Positions 1-9,107 of a stretch of 16,436 nt of DNA are shown here, piece after piece. The stretch is from Phoronis ovalis (taxonomy: Eukaryota; Phoronida; Phoronidae). Each line of letters begins with the position of its first letter. Positions within the stretch are counted from its first letter, which is position 1. The stretch covers positions 1 through 16,436 of the forward strand of contig JAOXYB010023770.1 of NCBI GenBank assembly GCA_028565635.1, in the 5' to 3' direction. A program made the translations under genes and the position numbers. A model generated the notes under the pieces. It did no database searches. It saw only the letters and a list, made by a program, of their open reading frames with translations, and was not told the DNA's origin.

Positions 1-3000
1 TTGAATTACCATCATCCCAACATATTTACATAGCTATTTATAACCACAAATCTGTTCACATCCATGTCAATATATAAACATATATATATAATTAATTCAT
101 CACCTTTTCGCTTACCCTGTACAAATGTAGTACAATAGCTCTTATAGAACTAGAATTATACTTGCATTTTTTTAGTCAAAATACTTACCCTTGGGTGGAT
201 TATTGAGACTGGGTTTTTGTAATCAATAACAATCGTCTTGTTCCCATTAGTAGTTGCATTTATGGGAGCAATACCAAATATTGCATCATCATGAGTTGAT
301 AATGAAGTTTTTGTTGAAGTCTGCAATGAAAAATAGCTTAGAAGAAATACTCCAACATGGTCCACCACCATTGTTAAGTAATTATTATAACAGACAAATC
401 AAGATTCAACCAAACTTCTCACACTGCAAAGATCCCTGTGAAAAAATAAAGCTCTAGTGAACATAAGCTCTAAAAGGAAGATCTACATTTCTTCATCTTA
501 CAGAACATTATGGTAAATAGAAACTGTCTGTATTAGCATATTTGGTCACAGATACTATACAGCTACAACACATTTTCCTAAATACACTTGTACATTAATG
601 TACCTGATTTTTTCTGTTTGATGAAAAGGTAGAAGGAGCAAAATCATCTTTCTCAATCTTCTGGATGGCTATCTGGCGGGTTGCTATTTCTGCTGTTGTA
701 AGCGTGTCTTTTGGTATTGCTCCTTGTTCCTTCAACTTCTGATCAGCATCCGCTACAATAAAAATAGCATCAGCAGAGTACTAGTAATTTTAAGCAGGTG
801 TTTCTCATAGTAAGTTTTTTGGGGGGTATAACAGAGGACTTCCCTTTGACAACCTTTTGTTGTCACTTGAGAATAACACTGATGTATTTGTTTACAAATA
901 AAATATTTCAGAGGAAGCACTGTACACATAATAGAAGCCTGATTGTAGACAAGTGCACATCTTACAACAAAATAAAATTTATTAACACCTGACTTCATGA
1001 CACAGCAAAATATATAATTATCCCCAAAGTTCAATTAAAATGGAACAGCCTGGAAGACACAATATTAAATAGTAAAGTCACTTTTCAGTCACTCCACCAT
1101 TCGCAATAACTTTCTACCGTTTGCAACGAGATGTGACCCCGTGGTTACACAATATCAAACTGTAAATACCTTATTTATTATTATTACTCTTTTGTTTACA
1201 AGTGATTCTTGAGATTCAGCAGCCATATTTCTCTTTACATTAACATTGTGCAAAACAGCACTCGGCAAGCTAGTTAAAGCTCTTTGTATATTTGTGTATT
1301 AAACTACAAACTTTGCCTTGATGATGGCACAAAAAATTATTTAAAACAAGTTACCTGCAGCTTTGAGTGCTAAATTTAAGCGTGCTTGGTTCTGTTCTCC
1401 TGCTGTCTGAAATACAGAGTAATTAAAACTGTTTAAAACATTCATAATAGCCTGGACTTTAAATCTTAATTTATAAAATAATTCACAGGTTTACACACTG
1501 GACCTATGAAATTTGTTTTGAATCAGTTTTTGTGGTTAAATTTCACTGAAATATACCTTTTGTAGGAAAATGATGTCAGATATTTAATTAGAAACATAGT
1601 ACATGCTGATGTGTGAAGCACATGATAACCTAATACATTCTTAAAATAATGTCTTATTAAACTATCCTTGACCTTTTTGTTATTTATGCTTTTTTGACAC
1701 AATACATGTGACTGTATTACAATGTATAATGTCTGCCACAAGATGCCGCTTATACAAGCATCAACTATTACTAAAAATGCAACTTCTATTATTTAGCTAA
1801 ATGTCATAAGTTAATCAATACGTAATACAATCCCGTATCAGTTTTTATTACTGCTGACTGTATATTTGTGGTTCTAACAGTATTAAAATGAGGAATTTCC
1901 TTGTTTTTTCTCTGACCCACGGCTTTACTTTTATTTGATAATAGATTAACTTTATTTTGCTCAAACCGAAAGACTGAAATCAAAATTTCTATATGTAACA
2001 ATGTATCAAAAAATTAATGGAATTCTTTCCTAAGCTGCTAAAACACAGCTTTACCAAAAGCTATTAAACTAGGTGGTCTTCAGTCTGCTATAAAAATATT
2101 AACAATTGAGGCAGCACAAAAAGATCAGGTGTAGGCATGTAGTCACCTAGATTTGCAACTAAACTGAAATATTCATGAGGTTCATAATACAAAATGATTT
2201 TGTCGCTACTGAAGTTGATGAAAAATTACTTCCAATGGTCCCAACCAATGATCTCTGATTTTCATAACACTCAATACATGCGATTTGTTTATGAAGCATA
2301 GAATGTGTTATAACTCGTCTTACTCAAATATGAAGTAAATTTACATGTGCAAATTAGACAACATGTATTCCTTAAAATATTTGTTATTTGTATTTGTATT
2401 TGCTTCAAGCAAATTCAGCACAAAAATGTATTCTGAAGGTTCATAAATCGTGAAAGTTACAACTCAGTCTCGAAGGCCAGGGAAGGAAGCAGCCCCACGC
2501 AAATACCACAAAGTTGTTCAACCATTGTCTTAAAAATTGATTTGAAAATATTATTAGCAACTTGCAAATCATGTTATTCACTATATTGAATTTTGTGACA
2601 TGTTTTGCAAAATAGATATTTGTGCATGATGTGTTTTCACAAGCTTTACAAACAATAAAATGTTGGTTATTAATGTATGATCATGCATCTGGGTGCCTTG
2701 TGAACCTGCTGAGATAATAGGTTGGTACCATTGTACTTGTATAATGCCAAATTTGAGACCACTATTTAAAGCTAGGTATATACATACCATATCATCATAC
2801 CCAGGAATCATATGATCACTGCAAGAGAAAGACTGTTGTATTAATCAAATTAAAACATATGACTGTATTAAGGATTTGCAAAGTACAGAAACTGATAATT
2901 AAATACAGATTTATTGTCTTTTGATATTCAGGTGAGTATTTTGTTTTTTTAACAGCAAAAAATGTCAACGAAATTAGACCTAAATTTAATTAGTGATTAA

Positions 3001-5611
3001 AATATGCTAATAATATAGACCAGGAGAAAGCTTTCTTAATTTTTGAAAACATTTCACTTAATTGATATGAAATCAAAGGATCACTCATGCTGAAAATGTT
3101 GAGGAATTTTAACATAATGTTTATCAATAATGCACTACATTACACTGAATTTAATATCACTTTTTGTGCTTTGGCATCAATCAAATACTAAATCATCAAA
3201 CACTAATGAAGAATAAACATAATTATTTCACTGTTGTATTTGATATTTAGTCAATACTATAGTTACCAAATAGCCAATTTAAAGTAACTGTAATATTAAT
3301 AGAAAACCTTGCATTTGTTTATTGCCTAATCGTGTAGCTTACCCAATGTCAATCTTAGGACTTCTTGATGATTGTCTACTGTGTTTATCCCTGAAACATA
3401 AAATAATAGACTGTCGTGTTTTTTCATGCCAGTAAATACAGTTTTGGCACTGATATACTCTATACTATAATTTTTTTTTTGAATATTTGCATTAAAGCTT
3501 TGTAGTGATATATGAGGAATGCTTAAAATGTTTTAAAAAATCTAGCAACCAAGTATCAGTTAATATAATGCTAGGTTGTCGTACATAACCTAACAATTTC
3601 AGTCAAGAGTCAGTGTATAAGAAAGGTGACTGTTTTACAAGTTGGTTGGTCTTGGCTATTAATGAGCTGGGACACCACAGGCTCACAGTAACGGCCTAAG
3701 ATTACTAAGTTTTATTAACAGTCCTATATATTAATGAAGTAGTGGATTTGATTACCTATCCCGGGATCTTCTCATAGAAGAACTTCTTGAACGTCGAGAT
3801 TTTGATGAATATCTTGAGGAATACCTATCATAACTTCGTGACCTAGATCTACGATCAAGTGACCTAGACCTTCTTCTTGACCTTCGAGATATACTTTTGC
3901 TTCTAGACCTTGACCTTCTTCTTGACCGACTTCTTGAACGGCGAGATCTACTTTTGCTTCTTGATCTTCTGTATTTATCATATGACCTTGACCTATCTCT
4001 GGTCCTGTCCTTGCTTCTGCTTCTGGAGTGACGTTTGGTCTTTGATTTCTTAGATTTTTTATACTTTGCACTGTGTTTTTCAGTACTTTTTGATCTGCAA
4101 TAAAAAAAATTCTGTGGAACATTATTTTGAATATTTTAGAACTAAAATAGGTGAGTTTTGTTTATATACAGTCAAACTCGCAATGTTCATGTTGCCATCC
4201 CAAAATCTGTCACTATTAGCCATATAAAAACTTGGTACATTTCAACAATCACATCTATGTACCTTCGCACTCAACAAATTATCTGTCTTGTTTCTACAAA
4301 ATAAGTGCACTTTTGTGGAACATCACAGTCAAGTACGGCATGCACCATCACATCTAGTAGCAACTGTGAAATGTTATCAAGTTTAATATCAGTTTTATGT
4401 TACTTAAGCTATGTATATTGAAGTGAAATACAAGATTCGGCAGAGAGCTGATAAAAATGTTTTATTAAAACATTGGCAACAAGACATGTATGGTGAAAAT
4501 TGGTGAATTTAAGGTAGGCACTTATGAAACGATTATGAAAAACTGGATTAACCAAGAAACAAACATTACACTATGATGCAGCTACAAACATTTCGAATCT
4601 CGCATGTTAGTCAATTTAAATAAAGCAACTATATCTTTAGCTTTTTTTAATTTTCAACTTTTGGCAGAAATAACCCTTTTTTTGTGAGACTATAAATGAT
4701 TGTGAAAACATGTTGACTTAGATAAGAACTATCCTAGATACCAATACTTTATAATAATGTACCCTTTAGGATGGCCCGTATAGATAGTTCAGATGGCACC
4801 ACTATTGCTTGATTTTTTACTCTGTCTATTACATATACATGGAAAAGCCCATTTTTATAGTAATAAAAATTCTCGTCAGGAAACCAGGGTTATCAGTAGG
4901 AATTAAGAATCTGATACACTTTGGTTAAGGACAAATAAATGTTGATACAAAACTATTTATTTCTTTAAAATTATGAATTTGTAATATTAAATTTAAGCAT
5001 TTACGCAAAATCCTGCCAAATGGAGAACCTTAACAGCACCCGTGTGAAGTAATATCCCTTATATAACTGATTAAAATGACTATTTAAATATTTCAATACC
5101 CATTGCCTCTAGATTATCATTGTGCCATGTGGAATGCTAGGACCGCTGAACTAAACATCTTCCTGCAGCCACAACTGTAAACTTTATTAATAAAAATTAG
5201 TGCAAAATTTGCTTGATTCGTCATGCTTTTGAGGTACTTTTCTCTAGGAATTGCAAATTTTATAAATTTAGAGTGATAATGTAGTGTTTAACTATTCAAC
5301 ATTACAACTTATACTAAATAGTACTGCATTATTGGTAGATAATGTTTGCAATATTTGATATTTTGGAGTCTGTCTACAGTAGCCATTATATATAACTACA
5401 CCACTGAGCCACCTTAACACGTAGCATTCAAAGAAGTTCTATCCTTTTTCACATGCATGCATTGGTGCCCAGTTTTTCTATAAATGTCAGTTCCAGGAAT
5501 ATGTTATGATGCTATGATATCATTTTACCTAGATCTGGAGCGATTTTTCTTCTTTTTCTTGGAACGTTTGTATCGGTCTTGACCATCATCACTGTCAGAA
5601 TAGCGACCCAT
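1..5611 (-). CDS. RSRC1: RSRC1 orthologue (arginine/serine-rich coiled-coil protein 1), 7 exons, C-terminus off the left edge
   Basis: Seen: seven minus-strand exons with GT..AG borders join in one open frame: 5611-5529, 4094-3756, 3390-3343, 2818-2788, 1406-1355, 752-604 and 320-189 (278 codons). Residues 1-27 open MGRYSDSDDG and run into a Lys-rich stretch. Residues 28-140 form an RS domain dense in SR/RS pairs. Residues 168-185 contain EQNQARLNLALKAA, which fits the conserved EQ.KARLQL.LEAA segment of RSRC1. Residues 185-210 are a charged helix (DADQKLKEQ). Residues 260-278 (IDYKNPVSIIHPR) fit the IKYQDDNSLAHPN region. Known: RSRC1 is a nuclear RS protein involved in 3' splice-site recognition and alternative splicing. 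Inference: one more exon of about 30 codons lies left of position 1, giving about 310 residues against about 334 in human. The start is the first ATG after a good acceptor and matches the family N-terminus. The motif matches are from memory; no search was run. Confidence 0.9.
189..320 (-). CDS. RSRC1: RSRC1 exon 7, last exon in the window
   Basis: A 132-base exon after CATTGCAG, ending CCAAGG|GTAAGT. It codes for 44 residues, Thr/Ser-rich first, ending NKTIVIDYKNPVSIIHPR, like the SIPTAIKYQDDNSLAHPN block of RSRC1. The donor is strong, so the gene continues left. No terminal exon is visible between 1 and 188. Confidence 0.85.
604..752 (-). CDS. RSRC1: RSRC1 exon 6
   Basis: A 149-base exon after TATTGTAG, ending AATCAG|GTACAT. 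It codes for the charged helix beginning DADQKLKEQG and continuing through TAEIATRQIAIQKIEKDDF. This fits the coiled-coil part of the family that ends VKEIEAIESDSF. It enters in phase 1 and leaves in phase 0. Confidence 0.87.
1355..1406 (-). CDS. RSRC1: RSRC1 exon 5, conserved helix
   Basis: A 52-base exon after ATTTCAG, ending GCTGCAG|GTAACT. It codes for TAGEQNQARLNLALKAA, the part of this gene most like vertebrate RSRC1 and the main reason for the name. Confidence 0.88.
2377..2402. repeat. Short (TATTTG)n-like microsatellite
   Basis: TATTTG-type units repeat about four times with small variation, inside the RSRC1 intron between exons 4 and 5. Confidence 0.5.
2788..2818 (-). CDS. RSRC1: RSRC1 exon 4, 31-base microexon
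   Basis: A 31-base exon between TCTCTTGCAG and GTATGT. It codes for GDHMIPGYDDM, taking its first two bases from exon 3. It corresponds to the short linker before the conserved EQ.KARL helix. It was found because it is the piece that restores frame (phase 2 in, phase 0 out) between exons 3 and 5. Skipping it would shift the frame. Confidence 0.75.
3343..3390 (-). CDS. RSRC1: RSRC1 exon 3
   Basis: A 48-base exon between TATGTTTCAG and GTAAGC. It codes for the end of the Ser-rich region (DKHSRQSSRSPKIDI). Phase 2 on both sides matches the flanking exons. Confidence 0.85.
3756..4094 (-). CDS. RSRC1: RSRC1 exon 2, RS domain
   Basis: This 339-base exon starts after TTATTGCAG and ends GGGATAG|GTAATC. 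In the phase set by exon 1 it reads a Lys/Ser segment, then many RS/SR dipeptides, for example RRSRSRRRSRSRS, with Tyr/Asp interruptions (SYDRYSSRYSS). RS domains of this kind are phosphorylated by SRPK/CLK kinases and drive nuclear-speckle location. Another frame of the same exon is also fully open but gives a Gly/Gln/Glu/Val-rich peptide that is not the product. Confidence 0.9.
5090..5170 (-). mobile_element. Possible tRNA-derived SINE remnant
   Basis: On the minus strand, TTTAGTTCAGCGG resembles box A of a tRNA. About 45 bases later, CAATGGGTATTGAAAT may be a decayed box B. The spacing is somewhat longer than in a tRNA. It lies in the first coding intron of RSRC1, in the same orientation as the candidate at 5370-5420. 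Confidence 0.3.
5370..5420 (-). mobile_element. Possible tRNA-derived SINE head (degenerate)
   Basis: On the minus strand, AAGGTGGCTCAGTGGTGTAG resembles the 5' half of a tRNA with a Pol III box A (TGGCTCAGTGG). A region reading GGCTACTGTAGACAG follows. No clear box B is seen. It lies in the first coding intron of RSRC1. This is weak evidence, perhaps an old SINE remnant. Confidence 0.3.
5529..5611 (-). CDS. RSRC1: RSRC1 coding exon 1 (start codon)
   Basis: ATG lies at 5611-5609 in the context AACAATGG. The exon codes for residues 1-27 plus two bases and ends TCTAG|GTAAAA. It is acidic/Ser first (SDSDDG), then has a KKKKK run, like the family N-terminus. A polypyrimidine-like acceptor (AACTTTTACAG) ends at 5618, six bases before the ATG, so the transcript probably starts in an upstream non-coding exon. 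Confidence 0.88.
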
Positions 5612-5617
5612 TGTTCA

Positions 5618-5880
5618 CTGTAAAAGTTAAATACTTCACATTACTTGGCAAAGTACTATAAGTTACAGCAAACACAAATTTTAAACCTAATGAGAAATGG
5701 GAAGTAATACTTGAAGACCTAAGGTGAAAATATAGTTATTATATAACTTACAGTGGTTTACTGTTCACGTCTTGTACATATATGTACAAGGGCAATCGTA
5801 CTAACATTAATCTGGACACTAGTATTTAAAAGCAATATCAAGAATATGATCTTTTTATTTAAGTCTCTGAAAGACTACAG
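5618..5880 (-). other. Probable RSRC1 5' untranslated exon and intron
   Basis: A strong minus-strand donor, CCACT|GTAAGTTAT, has its exon border at 5752. An acceptor, TTTAACTTTTACAG, ends at 5618. Together they define a 134-base intron in the 5' UTR, with exon 1 upstream of 5752 and its start somewhere near 5800-5900. The vertebrate gene is also thought to start with a non-coding exon. The start site is inferred. A weaker alternative first exon ends at a donor at 6519. Confidence 0.4.
5771..5790. repeat. Perfect 20-base palindrome
   Basis: CTTGTACATATATGTACAAG is identical to its own reverse complement. It lies in the presumed 5' leader of RSRC1, just upstream of the donor at 5751. It could form a hairpin in the transcript or be a dimeric protein site. 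Confidence 0.7.
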
Positions 5881-5911
5881 CTAGATCCAATGGAATCTAG
5901 AACTGGTTTCA

Positions 5912-5919
5912 TGACGTCA
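5912..5919. promoter_or_regulatory. CRE-type site TGACGTCA
   Basis: A perfect palindromic cAMP-response element consensus (ATGACGTCAT at 5911-5920), about 160 bases upstream of the likely non-coding exon border and 300 bases upstream of the RSRC1 ATG. CREB/ATF factors bind this sequence, often in promoters. Its role here is inferred from position only. Confidence 0.4.
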
Positions 5920-5929
5920 TGTTGTCTCT

Positions 5930-6729
5930 TTAATATGTGGTCATTGTGGTGTGATCATGAATTAACTGCGGTTACAAGTCGGGTTACAAGCTAGGATTAG
6001 TAGCCTAACTTACATACACAGTTTGGTAAAATATAAAACTTGAGAGTTCATTTATCCTACAGTGAAATACAAATTATTAAAAAAACTAGATTAGATTATA
6101 GAAACTTTTGGGGTTGTGTATAAATTATGATCGCCTTTTATCTTTACATTTTTCCAGTTTTAGTAAATTGCAATAATAACCTACGGTCTTCAATACATCA
6201 CGTAACTTGTAAATATGTGAACTGAACCTAGATAAAAGAAATAAATCACTAAAATGATTGCCCAATGCCTATGCCATTGCCTAGAGAGCAGGTTTTTTAA
6301 ATATCCCCGATCATATCGGACTCGGAGTCACACGAAACTGACGAAAGCACTGAACATAATACAGTACACATTCTAACAGCGTCAAGCTCTAAATTTATTA
6401 TAGCAATGTACCCTATACATTTATACTTTTACTGTATAATCTAAATACCGAGTATTACGTATGCTATATTCATAAACGATGATTTTGATACTACACATTC
6501 ATTGCACATTGTCTCTCACCGGTAGCTCCAAAGGATACTAACTTTTCTACCTTCAGGGTGGAAGAGTAGTCATAGCTACCCGAATCCGCCTGGTGTTGTA
6601 TCGAAACATGTCAACAGGCAACAAAAATGGTTTTGCTTTCTATTTTAAATACCGTCAAATTTGATAGTGTACTAATCAACAAATTGCAATTATTTGCTGT
6701 GTAAGGTGAGAAGGAATGTTGCGGATATG
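5930..6729. other. Intergenic, no gene seen
   Basis: AT-rich, with stops in all frames. A slightly G+C-richer patch at about 6515-6610 holds a minus-strand donor (CCG|GTGAGAG at 6519) and could be an alternative RSRC1 first exon. Nothing else is supported. Confidence 0.5.
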
Positions 6730-7860
6730 TAATAAAATAAGATATCATAAACAGCTCAATCTCATCTGGTATAGAAGATTAAGTACAAATACAAACACAT
6801 TTTAAAAAACACCAGCCACTCACATAGTGTAAGACAATAAAACATATACAGATTAACATACAAAAACAAAACTCAAGAAACTAAAAGAACAAAAGCTATA
6901 AAGTAAATAAATATAAAGATAATTGTTGCACAATGTATATTGAATAGAAATAAATAAACCTATACAGCATATACTTTTTTCATTCTAACATAATTATTGA
7001 TAGTTTTAGCGGCCAGTCTGCAAATCTTTTTATCTATTATATATAATTTTAAACAGTTTTTCATCACCTGACATTTTATTTGAATGTAGAATTGTGTCAT
7101 TCAACTTTTTAAGCAAAGCTAACCTGAGGCCTTGATAGAAAGAACAAAATAGTACAACATGTTTTTCATACTCTACACAATTTTGACTACAATATATACA
7201 TACTCTTTCATTAACTTAGTGGAATTCCCTATATCTACCAGATTCTATACCAAATTACTTCTAACACTGTACATGGCTTTTCTACGTCTATAAACTAACC
7301 TATGGCTCAGCCTTGATATCTGACTTAATTAACTTGTAAGTTCTCAGTTTTTTTATTATCCTGGTTTTTTCTTATGCCATGTTCCCTGTTTAACTTATTG
7401 CACCATAGACGTTCTTCTTTCTTAAAGATGCATTTATTTACACCACTCATGATTTTGATTAATATTTAAATTTGAATCAATGTTATTTGATGACCTAATT
7501 CTAACTGTGAAAAATATTTCATAACATGAAATGATCTATTTTTAGTTCTACTTTGTGCTAACTAGGTATGCAGTTTAAAAAAAATCTGTTTTAGTACGCT
7601 ATCATCTGACATATTCACTAATTTATAACACCTTAACGTAGTGACAGCAAGCATATCATGTGCCTGCGCTTGAGTGTTTTCCCGCCCATATCTCCCAGTG
7701 TAGCTGCACTTGGTACATACAATTACTTGTCATACCAAGTATGTTCAAACTATATCTACAGGCCCTAATAGAATATAATGCTATACATATAATCTAAAAT
7801 TTGGCTGAACTATGGTATCAAAAAGCCTGGTAAAACCCTTCATGGCATACCACCTATAGC
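6730..7860 (-). mobile_element. Decayed non-LTR retrotransposon (LINE), 3' part of ORF2 plus 3' UTR
   Basis: Minus-strand translation, crossing stops and frameshifts, shows landmarks of a LINE reverse transcriptase C-terminal part in the right order. LFDTIVQPNFRLY is at 7825-7787 (usual form LFD..V.PILLYG). A PSAATLGDMGG-like segment lies near 7680-7715. KLRTYKLIK is at about 7350-7324. IESGRYRE is at about 7247-7225. NERVCIYCSQNCVEYEKHVV begins near 7212, a zinc-knuckle-like block whose usual form ends VEDE.HFLL. The C-terminus RLAAKTINNYVRMKKVYAV is followed by a stop at 6962-6960. Below 6960 is an AT-rich 3' UTR to about 6730, with an uncertain end. Stops inside IKAEP and just before VNERV show it is dead. 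It resembles the CR1/L2/Jockey broad group, but I cannot set the clade. No endonuclease part is present: it is 5'-truncated, as is usual for LINEs. Confidence 0.85.
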
Positions 7861-9020
7861 CTGGTGTTTTGCAACCAAAAGGCCCAAAGCCATGTTCTCG
7901 TACGTTATAGGCCTACTTATCATTTTGGACTTACATGAAACATTGGAAAAGATTTCTGTCTAGTTAGGTACGTACGCCTTTTTTTCATCTGAAAAGTTTA
8001 TATTCATTCCACGCGGTGCACTGAAAAAACATCAGTTTTCTTTTAAAACATCAGATATATTAATCCCGGGGTATAAATACTGTTATTTACAAAATATATT
8101 ATATATTTACATCAGGACTCCTAGAGAATAGCCTTCTTTAGCTTTGACCCCATATCCACCTAGTGGCGAAATATAAACTTAGGTTATAACCTTAGTTGCT
8201 GGCGTGCGTACGCTTATAAGTTTGACTGATGATAGCAAATTCCACCTAACTGCTTTATTTCGGCCTCATAAAGCCACAGCTCACTAATTATTATAAGTAT
8301 CACATTCCATTGTCATAGTTGCGTAGAAGCCTCCTTATAATTATGAGGGCATGTTTATGTATTTTATGAATAAATTTTGATACGAATAAAATTGGAGATG
8401 AATCAGAGCTATAATAATATTGTTTAAACCTCCAAAACATTAAAGTATTTAACAATGCGAGATATTTGCTTTTAATTAAATTTCATCTTTGAATTTCATC
8501 AATAGCATTCGGATAGGTTATTTACTGGAATAGTAATTGGTGAACTTGCAAGAGCTAAACATGAAAATTAACGCCGTAACTCTAGCAAGAGATCAGGATA
8601 CAGACTAATCGTCTACGGATTACTGGAAAATGTGTAAGGAAACTATATCTCACGAAAAATGTTATTATTGCTGATGCATCATCTGATTATTCTAACACTT
8701 GATCTGGACTATTCTTGATTACTCAACGAAGCTCCATATCACGCAAAGAGGCTGAAGGTGCAACTGTAAGAAACCCTGGGAAGCTTGCTACACAGCAGTC
8801 GAGTAAACTAATTTCGCACGATAGCAGGAACACTTTTTACAGCTGCAGATATTAGTAGTTATTACTCATTTAAGATTTGCTGTGTAAAAAGCCACAATTG
8901 AAATAACTTTCGATTTGCGAATGAGATCAAAGCCAGGGATCTCTGGATTACAATTCAACTTATATAACCAGGTTGAGTAACCTAGAAGATGTGTAATATC
9001 TCTACTATATATTAAGTAAT
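7861..9020. other. Intergenic, no gene seen
   Basis: No open frame or repeat of note. It contains a 12-base palindrome AGGTTATAACCT near 8181. A TATA-like TATATAA lies at about 8961, some 145 bases upstream of the GPCR ATG, and could be its promoter, but that is only a guess. Confidence 0.4.
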
Positions 9021-9107
9021 GTGTTGAATGATCTCATTTATAGGTCAAAGCTTTTGAACGAATTTGAATGTTCACCTATTTATAGATGTACGGAAATAGT
9101 TGAAAAA

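Noticed and set aside
753-2811. Several 60-93-codon frames in RSRC1 introns
   Set aside because: They lie in introns, show no motif, and fit chance frames; the one ending at 2811 only overlaps the microexon.
4780-4830. TAGTTCAGATGG as a further tRNA-like box A
   Set aside because: Only one short match, with no anticodon arm or box B near it.
6515-6610. RSRC1 first exon ending at donor 6519
   Set aside because: Possible, but the donor at 5751 is stronger and nearer; kept only as an alternative.
9021-9107. GPCR start at 9021
   Set aside because: That frame begins with GTG, not a usual animal start. The first in-frame ATG is 9108, with a good context and a normal-length N-terminus.
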